Counted from the first letter of the stretch, positions 28,052 to 37,486 are shown. The stretch: 64,000 bases of DNA from Bacteroidales bacterium (GCA_003851245.1 BHEP01000006.1:1-64000); one strand, 5' to 3'. The notes: a model not told the origin generated them from the sequence alone. Program-made: numbers and translations.

Positions 28052-29254
28052 ATGAAGATAGAGAAGGTAAGAATAAAAAACTTCAAGGTCTACCTAGATA
28101 CAGAAATTAAGGACTTGCCTAATTTCTGTGTGTTTTTGGGTGCCAATGGCTCTGGTAAATCTACCTTATTCGATGTTTTCGGCTTTTTAAGCGATGCCTT
28201 AAAAAATGACGTAAAAACAGCCCTAGGCAGAAGAGGGGGTTATAAGGAGGTTTATTCAAGAAATGGCAGTGGAGACATTATGATAGAAATCAAATTTAGG
28301 AACTCTGACATTGATGGAAAAAAACAGCCACTGATTACTTACGAACTTTCCGTTGGTCTGAATGATGCCAATATGCCAATCGTGACCAAGGAGATATTAA
28401 GCTACCGAAGAGGAAGGAACGGGCGACCGTATAAATTCCTAGAATTTTCTAAGGGCAAGGGCTCCGCAATAGTAAACGAAAGTGAATTTGAGACTAAAAA
28501 GCAAGAATTTAAGGATCAAAGAGAGGAACAAACTTTGGATAATCCCCATATCTTGGCGATAAAAGGCTTGGGTCAATTCCAGAAATTTCACGCAGTTAGC
28601 TCGTTTCGGCGATTGCTGGAGAATTGGTATATATCTAATTTTCAGATTCAAGCAGCACAAAACAGTGGAGATACCGGACTAAGCAAACACCTATCAACAA
28701 CGGGCGACAATTTGGCGCAGGCCACAAAATATATCTATGAGAATCATCCTGCAGTTTTCCAAGGTATTCTGGATAAAATGAAGGAAAGGGTTCCTGGGAT
28801 AGAGAAAGTTGAAGCCCAAGAAACAATAGATGGTAGAATTATTCTCCAATTTAGTGATGGCAGTTTCAAAGACCCTTTTACCTCAAGATTTGTCTCTGAT
28901 GGAACTATGAAAATGTTTGCCTACTTGATATTGTTAAACGATCCAGAACCACACCCTCTTTTATGTATTGAAGAGCCTGAAAATTATTTGCACCACGACC
29001 TTCTAATGGAGCTTGCTGAAGAGTTTAGAGAATACTCCGATAGGGGAGGGCAAGTCTTTATATCCTCCCATTCGCCCGATTTCGTTAATGCCTTAGAACC
29101 TCAAGAGCTTTTCTGGTTGGAAAAGAAAAATGGCCACACATCCATAAAAAGAGCCTCCGACGACCCAATGATTATGGCTCTTTCAAAAGAAAATCAATTA
29201 GGATACCTATGGAAGCAAGGCTATTTTATTGGAAGCGGTCCTAATACGAAATGA
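28052..29254 (+). CDS. AAA_21-type ATPase (OLD/RecF-like), first gene of a putative defence pair
   Basis: The 400-residue protein is an SMC/ABC-fold ATPase. Its features are an N-terminal beta strand KVRIKNFKVY, Walker A GANGSGKST (residues 30-38), a signature-like SDGTMKMFAYLILL from residue 282, Walker B LLCIEEPENYLHH (303 on) and the switch His340 in ISSHSPDF. It lacks the nuclease domain of one-piece OLD proteins. The next gene, one base downstream, supplies a TOPRIM-like DUF4276 protein. ATPase plus separate TOPRIM gene is the layout of several antiphage systems such as PARIS, but assigning defence here is inference. A palindrome overlaps its promoter. Confidence 0.8.
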   Translation: MKIEKVRIKNFKVYLDTEIKDLPNFCVFLGANGSGKSTLFDVFGFLSDALKNDVKTALGRRGGYKEVYSRNGSGDIMIEIKFRNSDIDGKKQPLITYELSVGLNDANMPIVTKEILSYRRGRNGRPYKFLEFSKGKGSAIVNESEFETKKQEFKDQREEQTLDNPHILAIKGLGQFQKFHAVSSFRRLLENWYISNFQIQAAQNSGDTGLSKHLSTTGDNLAQATKYIYENHPAVFQGILDKMKERVPGIEKVEAQETIDGRIILQFSDGSFKDPFTSRFVSDGTMKMFAYLILLNDPEPHPLLCIEEPENYLHHDLLMELAEEFREYSDRGGQVFISSHSPDFVNALEPQELFWLEKKNGHTSIKRASDDPMIMALSKENQLGYLWKQGYFIGSGPNTK

Positions 29255-29255
29255 T

Positions 29256-29843
29256 ATGGCAAGAATAGAAATATTAGTAGAAGAAAAGTCGATGAAAGAG
29301 CTACTTTGTGTGCTACTACCAACAATAGTATCTCCCAATTGGCTTATTAATCAAAACTATTTTATTAGAAGTTTCGAAGGTAAAGCCGATTTACAAAAAA
29401 ATATACCCTCTAGGGTTAAAGTTCTTTGAAACTGGACAAATGAAGCTACTGGTCTTATTTTGCTGCAAGATCAGGACAGCTCTGACTGCAAGGTATTAAA
29501 ACAAAAACTAATTAATCTTTGTGATAGTAATCGAGATTGTCGGATACTTGTTAGGATTGTCTGCAGAGAATTAGAATCTTGGTATATTGGAGATTTTGAA
29601 GCAATTGGGGCAGCATATCCTCAATTCGACCCATCAAAATATAAGGATAAGGCAAGATTTAAAAACCCTGAGACTTGCCATGCTTCTGCCGTATTGAAAA
29701 AAATTCTGCCAGGGTTTCAAAAAGTTGCTTCTGCAAAAAAAATAGCTCCTTTCCTTAATCCCGAAACCAATAGATCTCAAAGTTTTAAGCAAACTATCTT
29801 AGGTATTAAAAATTTCTTTGATGCTGTAGAACCTCATTTATAG
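29256..29843 (+). pseudogene. DUF4276 (TOPRIM-like) gene interrupted by an in-frame TGA
   Basis: Reading from the ATG at 29256 gives IEILVEEKSMKELL, then an in-frame TGA at 29427-29429. The same frame then continues without a frameshift through NWTNEATGLILLQDQDSSDC to a stop at 29843. Total length would be about 195 residues, normal for DUF4276. The N-terminal EE pair and the DQD motif look like the two acidic motifs of a TOPRIM fold, and the TGA falls between them. A point mutation of CGA or TGG is the simplest explanation. A sequencing error or readthrough is possible. A TTG at 29460 could start a C-terminal fragment. Confidence 0.75.
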
Positions 29844-29907
29844 TTTTACAACAATTTTCCTTATACGCTCTTACACTACCATTGTATTGCGTTGCTATTG
29901 TATTTGG

Positions 29908-32058
29908 CTATTCGTCGCAATTGATTAACAACTCATCCAAGAGTCTTTCACTTTTCCCCCACTTTTCCATTATAAACAAGACATATCTAATATCTACTCC
30001 GATTGTTTTTTGCACCTCGGGCTCGAATACGATATCTCCGCTCATGGCTTCCCAGTTGCCATCAAAAGCGAGTCCAATTACTCTTCCTTTGCCGTCAAAC
30101 ATGGGGCTACCAGAGTTGCCACCGGTGATGTCGTTGTTGGAAATAAAACAAACATTGAGGTCTCCATCTTCATTAGCATATCTTCCAAAATCTTTTTTCT
30201 TGAAAAGTTCGAGTATCTCAGGCTGCAAATGAAATTCGGAATCATCTTTTTTGTACTTCTCAAATATTCCTTTGGTGGTGGTATAATAATCATACCAAGC
30301 ACCATCAAAAGGTTTGTAGGGGCTCACAGACCCATAGCTCATGCGCATACTAGAATTGGCATCTGAAGGGAGGTTTTTTTCTGGGTACATCTCTCGCAAT
30401 CCAGCAAAAAAGAGCCTTTCACCTTTGAGTATGTCGTAGCTAAATAGGCCGCTTGCAATGAAACTTGCATCCAGAGATTCACGTATCGATGCTGCCAAAA
30501 GGTAGGCAGGATCATTCTTGAGTTTCTTTGCTTTTTTGGGATTGAGCAATGCCTCTTCCAATTTATCTGGATATGGCACAACAGACGTGCTAAAAACATG
30601 GGCAGCATATTTTTCCATATCCCCCTTATATTTTTTCTCTATATCTTTGAATATCTGCGGCAAAAACACCGGAGAAATTCTTTTTTGTGCCACTTGCAGC
30701 ATTGCTGCTAGCACCTTTTGGTCTAGTTTGGCATCATAATTCTTGTATGCAGGAAGTATCTCTTCATTAAAAAAAGTAGCCTGCTCTTGAGCGGTATCAT
30801 CAAAATTTAGAGACATGGCAGCAAAGGCGAGCCTTGTAATCTCGGTGCCTACAGTAATCGTTTCATAGAGATATGTGAGAGCTTCCTGTATTTCTGTTGA
30901 TGCGGTGTAAGCCTCTTTTACAAGCGGAAGAGCTTCTCCATAGAGCTCTTGTTTTTCAGCCGATTGCGCATCCAGCCAGTCAGAAAAATCTTTTTCTAAG
31001 GACTCTTTGCGCTCCACTACCTGCATTTTTTCTATTCCTCGGTTCATCCCTATAGAATTTTTCCAATAATTGGAGCTGCGTGCATATTTTGAGGCATATT
31101 TTATTCGGGTAGCATCGTCCCTTAGCATAGCTTCTTTCCAGAGTTCTTGTTTGATGCCCCTCGCCTCTATGCGAGGCATATTGCTACTATTCACCCTTTG
31201 GCTTATTCCCCACGAAGAGAGGTAGCGGTTGGTTCTACCAGGAAATCCAATGGTCATGCAGAAATCATTTTCATTGTAGCCATTTAAAGATATGGGAGCC
31301 ACATTTTTGGGTTTGTAGGGGCTATTGTCGGCACTATAATTTGCAGCCCTATTGTCGGCATTGGCATAGACCCTGAAGGCGCTAAAATCGCCAGTATGCC
31401 TGGGCCACATCCAATTGTCGGTATCCCCACCAAATTTACCCACCGATGAGGGGGGAGCAAAAACCATCCTTATATCCTTGAATACCTCATAAATGTTTAT
31501 ATAATATTCATTCCTATCAAAATATGAAGAGACTTCAGCAAGGATAAATTCTTGGTCTTTATTGATAGAATCTTCTATTGCGATGCTCATGTCTGTAATG
31601 ACTTTAAGTCGCTCGTATTCATCACTAATGGAGTCTACGGCTGCCATTATTTGCGGAGTAATATTCTCTGTTTTAATCAAATATCGAATAATCATATTGG
31701 GTATGGCTATTTCGTCGGTAAAATTTGCAGCAACAAATCCATCTTTCAAGTAGTCATGCTCCAATGAACTTTGGGATTGAATGGCATCAAAACCACAGTG
31801 GTGGTTGGTAAAAATCAAACCCTTATTGGACACACTTACACCGGTGCAGCCTCCATCAAAATGAACAATAGCATCTTTGAGAGAACTTTCTTGGGAGCTG
31901 GAGAGCTCGTCGGGCGAAAGGCTAAATCCCAGTTTGCGCATGGCATCCCAATTGTCAGCTTTCAAGTTGTTGAGCATCCACATGCCTTCATCGGCACTTG
32001 CTGAGAGGGTGGAAAGTAAAAAAAAGAGGAATAGGGGTAATTTTTTTAGATGAGCCAT
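29908..32058 (-). CDS. dpp7: S46 family dipeptidyl-peptidase, DPP7-like
   Basis: This 716-residue serine peptidase has a cleavable signal peptide (hydrophobic residues 6-21, then SADEG). It shows the catalytic triad of family S46: TNHHCG near residue 85, GGDTDNWMWPRHTGDF for Asp, and Ser649 in GGNSGSP. The residue 18 positions after the catalytic Ser is Gly667 (AFDGNW). In the family, Gly here marks DPP7, which prefers hydrophobic P1 residues, and Arg marks DPP11, which prefers acidic ones. The protein would release dipeptides in the periplasm for use as nutrients. It converges on the broken DUF4276 gene. Confidence 0.92.
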   Translation of the reverse strand: MAHLKKLPLFLFFLLSTLSASADEGMWMLNNLKADNWDAMRKLGFSLSPDELSSSQESSLKDAIVHFDGGCTGVSVSNKGLIFTNHHCGFDAIQSQSSLEHDYLKDGFVAANFTDEIAIPNMIIRYLIKTENITPQIMAAVDSISDEYERLKVITDMSIAIEDSINKDQEFILAEVSSYFDRNEYYINIYEVFKDIRMVFAPPSSVGKFGGDTDNWMWPRHTGDFSAFRVYANADNRAANYSADNSPYKPKNVAPISLNGYNENDFCMTIGFPGRTNRYLSSWGISQRVNSSNMPRIEARGIKQELWKEAMLRDDATRIKYASKYARSSNYWKNSIGMNRGIEKMQVVERKESLEKDFSDWLDAQSAEKQELYGEALPLVKEAYTASTEIQEALTYLYETITVGTEITRLAFAAMSLNFDDTAQEQATFFNEEILPAYKNYDAKLDQKVLAAMLQVAQKRISPVFLPQIFKDIEKKYKGDMEKYAAHVFSTSVVPYPDKLEEALLNPKKAKKLKNDPAYLLAASIRESLDASFIASGLFSYDILKGERLFFAGLREMYPEKNLPSDANSSMRMSYGSVSPYKPFDGAWYDYYTTTKGIFEKYKKDDSEFHLQPEILELFKKKDFGRYANEDGDLNVCFISNNDITGGNSGSPMFDGKGRVIGLAFDGNWEAMSGDIVFEPEVQKTIGVDIRYVLFIMEKWGKSERLLDELLINCDE

Positions 32059-32117
32059 ACTTAATATATCCTTAATTTTAATTTATGAAAGTCACTAAGA
32101 CTATCAATTCTTTTGCA

Positions 32118-32125
32118 CAAAAGTA
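32118..32125 (-). promoter_or_regulatory. -7 element of the S46 peptidase gene
   Basis: TACTTTTG on the minus strand matches TAnnTTTG about 60 bases before the ATG. The nearest upstream TTG is 21 bases away. Confidence 0.42.
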
Positions 32126-32371
32126 GTCCTAATAAGTCAAAATTCCCAATGTTTTGCCAAAATTCCCTATAGAGCCGCCAGCCCATCCCCTAGACTGCCT
32201 GAGACATGGAGGCTTTTGTAATCAAAAACAATACATATGGTAGGCTATAGACTCAGGCAAAAGTTGGATTTAGGCAAGGAGGTCGATTGAGCTCATTTCT
32301 TACAAGGTTTGATCGATAGAGCCTGAAATGATAAGTCTTGGAGTCTTGTTTCTTTTATTAATTATTTTTTG

Positions 32372-32379
32372 TAACTTTG
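32372..32379 (+). promoter_or_regulatory. -7 element of the PDDEXK_9 ATPase gene
   Basis: TAACTTTG matches TAnnTTTG, 67 bases before the ATG. A TTG lies 23 bases upstream, outside the usual spacing. Confidence 0.42.
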
Positions 32380-32446
32380 TAAGATGGCAGGCAGCAATTG
32401 GGCATAGACCTTTTGCTAATAATTTTAATATTTTATTTTCAATGCG

Positions 32447-34204
32447 ATGATAACAAAGCAAATACCATACGGCATCAGCGACTACGAGCGAGTGATCAAG
32501 GAAAGCTACTACTATGTAGATAAGACCATGTATATAGAGAAGATAGAGCAATCGCCCAGTTTCCTCTTTCTCATTCGCCCCCGTCGTTTTGGCAAGAGCC
32601 TACTTCTTTCGATGCTGTCGGCTTACTACGACATCAATTATGCAGATCGCTTTGAGGAGCTCTTTGGCAATCAATATATTTTCAATCAGCCCACCAAAGA
32701 CAGGGGTAAATATCTTATTCTAAGTTTCAATTTCTCATTGATAGATGCAGACCCTAAATTGGTGAAAGCCTCGTTTGAAGGGCATTGCAAAGAGCGGTGT
32801 GATGATTTTGTTAGTAATTATGAGTATCTATTCCCTCCCAATTTTAAGGTAGAATATCAAAGTCGACTTAGCACAGATCTACGACTTCAATACCTTGCAA
32901 GATTGGCATCGGAACACAACTTAGCCATCTATATCCTTATTGACGAATACGATAAGTTTACCAGTACCATACTAGCCTCTCATGGCAAGAAACTATACAA
33001 CGACATGACCCATGGTGCAGGGTTTTATCGCTCCTTTTTTTCTGTACTAAAAGGCATGACGACTGGCAATGCTGCTGCCGTGCAGCGAATGTTTATAACT
33101 GGAGTTTCGCCCCTGACGATGGACGACCTCACCAGTGGATTCAATATAGGAAGCAATGTGACATTAAAACCTCAATTCAACGACATTATAGGCTTTAGCG
33201 AACAGGAATTGCGAACCATGCTCGGCTATTTCAAGGCACAGGAAAAGATACCACATACAGTAGAAGAAATTATTGATACCATACGGCCTTGGTACAACAA
33301 CTATTGTTTTGCCGAAGAGTGCATAGGCAACAATATGTACAACTCAGATATGGTATTATATTATTTGGATGCTTATTTCGACAAAGGCGAAATAGTGCTG
33401 CAAGAAATGATAGACCACAACATCAAAACCGACTACAACCAGCTCAACAGGCTGGTTAAGCTAGATGCCGCCTTGGGCAAGAACTTCTCCGTCATTCAGG
33501 AACTTGCAGAAACTGGGCAGACCATAACGGCAATAAAGAGAGCCTTCTCTGCCGAAGAGCTTGCCAATACGTCCAACTTCAAATCGCTACTTTTTTATTT
33601 TGGACTGCTCAGCATTGCCGGCACCTTTAGGGGTAAGTCGGTTTTGCGCGTCCCCAATCTGGTAGTCCGCGATCAGCTGTTTCATTATTTGATAGAAGGC
33701 TACAAAGACCGCTTCAACAAATCTATAGACATAGATGAGATCGAAGAGGCGATGGAAGACATGGCATATCAAGGAGGGTGGAAGCCAGCATTTGAGCTCT
33801 TTGGCAAGCGTCTTGGCGATGCCAGTGTTGTCAGGGAGTTTATAGAAGGCGAGGCCCACGTAAAGGGCTTTATGCTTGCACACATGAGCCAGACAAATCA
33901 CTACATCATATATCCAGAATATGAGATGGCAAAGGGCTATGCCGATTTTTATTTTCAGCCCAATATATACCTGCATCCGGATATGCTTTACAGCTATATC
34001 GTGGAAATAAAATATCTCAAAAGGGATGCCAAGGATATAGATATTGCCAATATGCGTAGTGAAGCCAGCGAGCAGCTACGCCGATATGCTGCCGACCCCA
34101 AGGTGGCGGCATCATTAGGCAGCACCCAACTGAGATTGGTAGGCGTGATAATGAAGGGATGGGAGGTGATAGATAGCTTTGAGCTGCCGCCTTTCAAAGA
34201 ATAG
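32447..34204 (+). CDS. AAA-ATPase-like protein with C-terminal PDDEXK_9 domain
   Basis: The 585-residue protein starts with the typical AAA-ATPase_like opening: PYGISDYERVI, YYVDKTMYI, then a P-loop RPRRFGKSL at residues 44-52. It ends with a PDDEXK_9 nuclease-like domain containing YPEYEMAKGYADFYF and YIVEIKYLKRD, which give the acidic and Lys residues of the fold. The family is abundant and often multicopy in gut Bacteroidota and its role is unknown. Suggestions include defence or mobile-element functions. The 3' end overlaps the convergent flippase gene by 11 bases. Confidence 0.85.
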   Translation: MITKQIPYGISDYERVIKESYYYVDKTMYIEKIEQSPSFLFLIRPRRFGKSLLLSMLSAYYDINYADRFEELFGNQYIFNQPTKDRGKYLILSFNFSLIDADPKLVKASFEGHCKERCDDFVSNYEYLFPPNFKVEYQSRLSTDLRLQYLARLASEHNLAIYILIDEYDKFTSTILASHGKKLYNDMTHGAGFYRSFFSVLKGMTTGNAAAVQRMFITGVSPLTMDDLTSGFNIGSNVTLKPQFNDIIGFSEQELRTMLGYFKAQEKIPHTVEEIIDTIRPWYNNYCFAEECIGNNMYNSDMVLYYLDAYFDKGEIVLQEMIDHNIKTDYNQLNRLVKLDAALGKNFSVIQELAETGQTITAIKRAFSAEELANTSNFKSLLFYFGLLSIAGTFRGKSVLRVPNLVVRDQLFHYLIEGYKDRFNKSIDIDEIEEAMEDMAYQGGWKPAFELFGKRLGDASVVREFIEGEAHVKGFMLAHMSQTNHYIIYPEYEMAKGYADFYFQPNIYLHPDMLYSYIVEIKYLKRDAKDIDIANMRSEASEQLRRYAADPKVAASLGSTQLRLVGVIMKGWEVIDSFELPPFKE

Positions 34205-35702
34205 GTTTAGATTTTTTGCTAAAATAAGCACCCAATTTTACATCTCTTTTCAGAGCTATAGCTACATAAATAAGAAAGAGGCAGGAGCCTAAGGCAAGGC
34301 GGGCAAAAACATTGTCCAGATTGATACATACAAATGCGTAGTATAGTGCAAGGCTTAGTCCAAAATACAGCCCAATGGTTTTGAGGTCATAGGCTACAGG
34401 AAATTTTTTCTGCCCCACAAAATAAGAGATTGTCATGATGAGGAAGTTGCCAATAAAAGAAGCCCAAGCACAGGCCATAAATCCATATATGGGAATGAAT
34501 ATAATATTGATGGCTACAATAAGAAGGCATCCGATGATAGAGAAAATAGCTCCCCAATGTGTTTTATCTGTAAGTTTATACCAAAGTGATAGGTTGAAAT
34601 ATATGCCAAAAAACAACTCTCCCATCATTACGATAGGCACTACAGGGAGTCCGTCATAATAACTTGGTGCCACAAAATACTTGATGATGTCCATATAAAA
34701 CATTACTCCTAAAAATATAGCAAGACCAAAGATAATAAAATATTTCATTGCATCGGCATAAGCTTTCTTATCGTCTTTATCCTTATTTTTCCCGAAAATA
34801 AAGGGCTCGTAAGCATACCTAAAAGCCTGGGTAAACATCACCATCACAACGGCTATTTTGAAACAGGCCGAATAAATGCCTAATTGCACAAATGCCTCAT
34901 CCTGATCGGGATATACACGGGGAAAAATAATCTTGTCGGCCGTTTGGTTCAACATTCCCGCAATGCCAAGGATAAGCAGGGGCAGGGAATACTTTAGCAT
35001 CTTATTCAGTAGTTTTCTGTCGAATCTGTATTTGAAACCCGTCAATTCGGGTATAAGGAAGCAGCTTTGTATAAGGGTAGCAATAAGATTTGCGATAAGC
35101 ACATAAGCAACTTCCTGATTGGGCGAGTAGAACCAATTTACTAGCGAGGGATTTGTTTCCAGCAACTTGGGGCATAGCAGTAAAAAGAAAAGGTTGAGAA
35201 GTATGTAAAGGGCAATAAATAATAATTTGAGGGAGGCAAATTTGAGGGGCCTCTTTTTGTGGCGTAGATAAGCAAAAGGAATACAGGCGAAGGCATCTAT
35301 GCTTAAGACTATTATTATCAGCAATATGTAGTTTTGGGGTATGCGTGGGTCGATGACAATTGCCAGCGGTTTTAGAAAAATAAGTGCTAAAACCAGAAAT
35401 ATCAAGACTACAGTACCCACAGCAATTAGGGTGGTTGAATAAACCAAATTGTCGTCATATTCGTTTTTATTGTCACCATCTTTTTTGTTGGCAAAACGAA
35501 ACAGGCCTGTCTCCATTCCAAAGGTAAGAACGACTATCATTAGGGCAGCAAAAGCATAGAGATTGGTCATGATGCCAAATTCTCCCTGCGAATGGAAGGT
35601 ATAGGCATAAAGGGCAGTGAGCAGCCAGTTAAGCGTTTTGCCAACAATGCTACTTCCGCCATAAATAGCAGCATCTTTGGCCAAAGATTTCATTCCAGAC
35701 AT
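34194..35702 (-). CDS. Polysaccharide flippase (Wzx/MATE-like)
   Basis: The 502-residue protein has about 14 hydrophobic helices and begins with an amphipathic segment (KSLAKDAAIYGGSSIVGKTLNW) typical of lipid-linked oligosaccharide flippases of the MOP superfamily. It likely moves a polyprenyl-linked glycan across the inner membrane for surface polysaccharide or glycoprotein assembly. Two starts, 35702 and 35693, are three codons apart. Its leader contains two exact copies of a 14-base repeat ending 3 bases before the ATG. It follows ruvB in the same direction with a 54-base gap. Confidence 0.82.
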   Translation of the reverse strand: MSGMKSLAKDAAIYGGSSIVGKTLNWLLTALYAYTFHSQGEFGIMTNLYAFAALMIVVLTFGMETGLFRFANKKDGDNKNEYDDNLVYSTTLIAVGTVVLIFLVLALIFLKPLAIVIDPRIPQNYILLIIIVLSIDAFACIPFAYLRHKKRPLKFASLKLLFIALYILLNLFFLLLCPKLLETNPSLVNWFYSPNQEVAYVLIANLIATLIQSCFLIPELTGFKYRFDRKLLNKMLKYSLPLLILGIAGMLNQTADKIIFPRVYPDQDEAFVQLGIYSACFKIAVVMVMFTQAFRYAYEPFIFGKNKDKDDKKAYADAMKYFIIFGLAIFLGVMFYMDIIKYFVAPSYYDGLPVVPIVMMGELFFGIYFNLSLWYKLTDKTHWGAIFSIIGCLLIVAINIIFIPIYGFMACAWASFIGNFLIMTISYFVGQKKFPVAYDLKTIGLYFGLSLALYYAFVCINLDNVFARLALGSCLFLIYVAIALKRDVKLGAYFSKKSKPIL

Positions 35703-35705
35703 AAA

Positions 35706-35733
35706 ATTAATTACGAATTATTAATTACGAATT
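35706..35733 (-). repeat. Leader repeat upstream of the flippase gene, two 14-base copies
   Basis: The plus strand reads ATTAATTACGAATT twice in tandem (35706-35719 and 35720-35733). In the sense of the gene this is AATTCGTAATTAAT. The same 14-mer recurs at 37445-37458 upstream of upp. Confidence 0.8.
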
Positions 35734-35756
35734 ATTTTTTTTTGGGCATAAATTAT

Positions 35757-36782
35757 TCAAAAAAGGTATCCTTGTTGTACATCTCTTATGCGTCCTAAAT
35801 GCTTGTAAGCAAGATCAGTGACCTCTCTTCCTCGGGGAGTTCTTTTCATAAATCCCTCTTTTATGAGGAAGGGTTCGTATACCTCTTCTATTGTGCCAGC
35901 ATCTTCGCCCAAAGCGGTGGCAATGGTAGTGATGCCAACAGGGCCCCCTTGAAACTTGTCGATAATGGTGCACAATATCTTGTTGTCTATTTCATCGAGT
36001 CCATATTTATCAATATTGAGGGCTTCGAGGGCAAAACAAGCAATATCAGTATCAATTTTGCCCGTTCCTTTTACCTGCGCAAAGTCTCTGACTCGTCGGA
36101 GCAAGGCATTGCAAATACGGGGAGTTCCACGACTTCGCGAGGCAATTTCTTTGGCAGCGGTGAGGCTGCAAGGAATATTTAATATTGCAGCAGAGCGTTC
36201 CACAATGCGCTGAAGGGTTTTTACGTCGTAATATTCTAGGTGTAGGTTGATGCCAAAACGTGCACGCAAGGGCGCTGTGAGGAGTCCGCTGCGGGTGGTT
36301 GCTCCTATCAGCGTGAACGGTTCTATTTCTATCTGTATAGATCTTGCACTGGGCCCCTTGTCTATCATGATATCTATGCGATAATCCTCCATAGCGGAAT
36401 AAAGGTACTCTTCTACAACAGGGCTAAGTCTATGAATTTCGTCAATAAAAAGGACATCGTTTTTTTCTAGCGAGGTCAATACTCCTGCCAAATCACCGGG
36501 CTTGTCGAGTACGGGGCCGGAGGTAATTTTGAAACCTGCTCCCAGCTCGTTGGCAATGATATTTGATAGGGTAGTCTTCCCCAATCCAGGAGGCCCATGA
36601 AGTAGCACATGATCCAATGCTTCTTGGCGCATAGCAGCAGCGGCAACAAAAATTTTAAGGTTTTCCACCACTTTTTCTTGTCCACTAAAACTCATAAAAC
36701 TTAGGGGTCTCAGTGCATTTTCGTACTCCTGCTCTTTGGGTATAAGCTCCCCTTCCTGCCTTATATCGAAATTGTCATCCAT
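35757..36782 (-). CDS. ruvB: Holliday junction branch migration DNA helicase RuvB
   Basis: RuvB is the hexameric AAA+ motor that drives branch migration with RuvA. The 341-residue protein has Walker [10 protein letters not shown] at residues 63-71, Walker [11 protein letters not shown], sensor GATTRSGLL and the C-terminal winged-helix segment [17 protein letters not shown]. The length is normal. Its ATG shares a base with the upp stop codon (TAATG), so the two are translationally coupled. No ruvA or ruvC lies in the window. Confidence 0.96.
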   Translation of the reverse strand: MDDNFDIRQEGELIPKEQEYENALRPLSFMSFSGQEKVVENLKIFVAAAAMRQEALDHVLLHGPPGLGKTTLSNIIANELGAGFKITSGPVLDKPGDLAGVLTSLEKNDVLFIDEIHRLSPVVEEYLYSAMEDYRIDIMIDKGPSARSIQIEIEPFTLIGATTRSGLLTAPLRARFGINLHLEYYDVKTLQRIVERSAAILNIPCSLTAAKEIASRSRGTPRICNALLRRVRDFAQVKGTGKIDTDIACFALEALNIDKYGLDEIDNKILCTIIDKFQGGPVGITTIATALGEDAGTIEEVYEPFLIKEGFMKRTPRGREVTDLAYKHLGRIRDVQQGYLF

Positions 36783-37441
36783 TATATTTTAGTTCCATAA
36801 GCCAAATCGCCAGCATCACCGAGTCCGGGTACGATATAGGCCTTATCATCTAATTCGGGGTCAATTGCCGCCGTCCAAATACTTGTTTTTCCTTTGGGAA
36901 ATACTCCTTTGATGGCTTCTAAGCCCTGCTTGCTGGCTATTGCTGCGGCAACATGCACGTGTGCGGGCTCTCCTCTTTTTAGCAGTGCTCGATAAGCCAA
37001 TTCGAGTGATCCTCCTGTTGCCAGCATGGGGTCGATGATGATCAATGTTTTGCCCTCAATGCAAGGAGACGATAGATATTCAACAATAATTTCAAAATGC
37101 GTATGATCGGCATTGTATTGGCGTGAGGCGGAAACGAAGGCATTTTCGGCCTTATCGAAAAATTGCAAGAATCCTTGGTGCAGGGGGAGTCCTGCGCGCA
37201 ATATGGGAGCTAGCACAATTTTTTCCTCGCAAATGGGGCTGTCAATATATCCTAAGGGAGTTTGTATGGTTTGTTTTTTGTACGATAGTGTCTTACTTAT
37301 TTCGTAAGAAAGGATTTCCCCTATTCGTTCTACATTTTTGCGAAAGCGCATGCTGTCTTTATGTATATTTACGTCGCGGAGTTCGGCTACAAAATGATTG
37401 AGAATACTGTTTGTTTCGGAGAGATTGTTTACTGTCATCAA
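36782..37441 (-). CDS. upp: Uracil phosphoribosyltransferase
   Basis: Upp salvages uracil with PRPP to UMP. The 219-residue protein has the PRPP-binding loop in [12 protein letters not shown] and a C-terminal uracil-binding segment ending [12 protein letters not shown]. Two adjacent ATGs (37441 and 37438) follow a leader repeat. A near-consensus promoter is placed at 37487-37517. Confidence 0.93.
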   Translation of the reverse strand: MMTVNNLSETNSILNHFVAELRDVNIHKDSMRFRKNVERIGEILSYEISKTLSYKKQTIQTPLGYIDSPICEEKIVLAPILRAGLPLHQGFLQFFDKAENAFVSASRQYNADHTHFEIIVEYLSSPCIEGKTLIIIDPMLATGGSLELAYRALLKRGEPAHVHVAAAIASKQGLEAIKGVFPKGKTSIWTAAIDPELDDKAYIVPGLGDAGDLAYGTKI

Positions 37442-37447
37442 TGAATT

Positions 37448-37470
37448 AATTACGAATTACGAATTGTCAA
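37448..37470 (-). repeat. AATTCRTAATT leader repeat upstream of upp
   Basis: In the sense of upp the sequence reads TTGACAATTC followed by GTAATTC and GTAATT. It aligns without gaps to the copy before the TonB-like gene (26524-26553), differing by G for A at each R position. It ends 6 bases before the start codon. Confidence 0.8.
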
Positions 37471-37486
37471 TTGTTTTTTGAACAAG

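Larger units (their letters stand above)
32059..32446. other. 388-base intergenic region with inverted repeat
   Basis: No gene is supported between the divergent S46 peptidase and PDDEXK_9 ATPase genes. It holds one -7 element for each side (listed separately) and a perfect 8-bp inverted repeat, TGCCTGAG (32196-32203) and CTCAGGCA (32252-32259), separated by 48 bases. Two imperfect direct copies of TCGATWGAGC lie near 32282 and 32313. No tRNA or transposon end was recognised. Confidence 0.5.

Noticed and set aside
29427-29429. TGA as selenocysteine or a reassigned Trp codon
   Set aside because: TGA ends normal genes in this window (for example the ATPase and purM), DUF4276 is not a known selenoprotein family, and no suitable hairpin follows.
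32447-34204. Transposase or integrase
   Set aside because: The motifs are of an AAA-ATPase-like domain and a PDDEXK_9 domain; no DDE or tyrosine recombinase residues and no terminal inverted repeats at the gene borders were seen.
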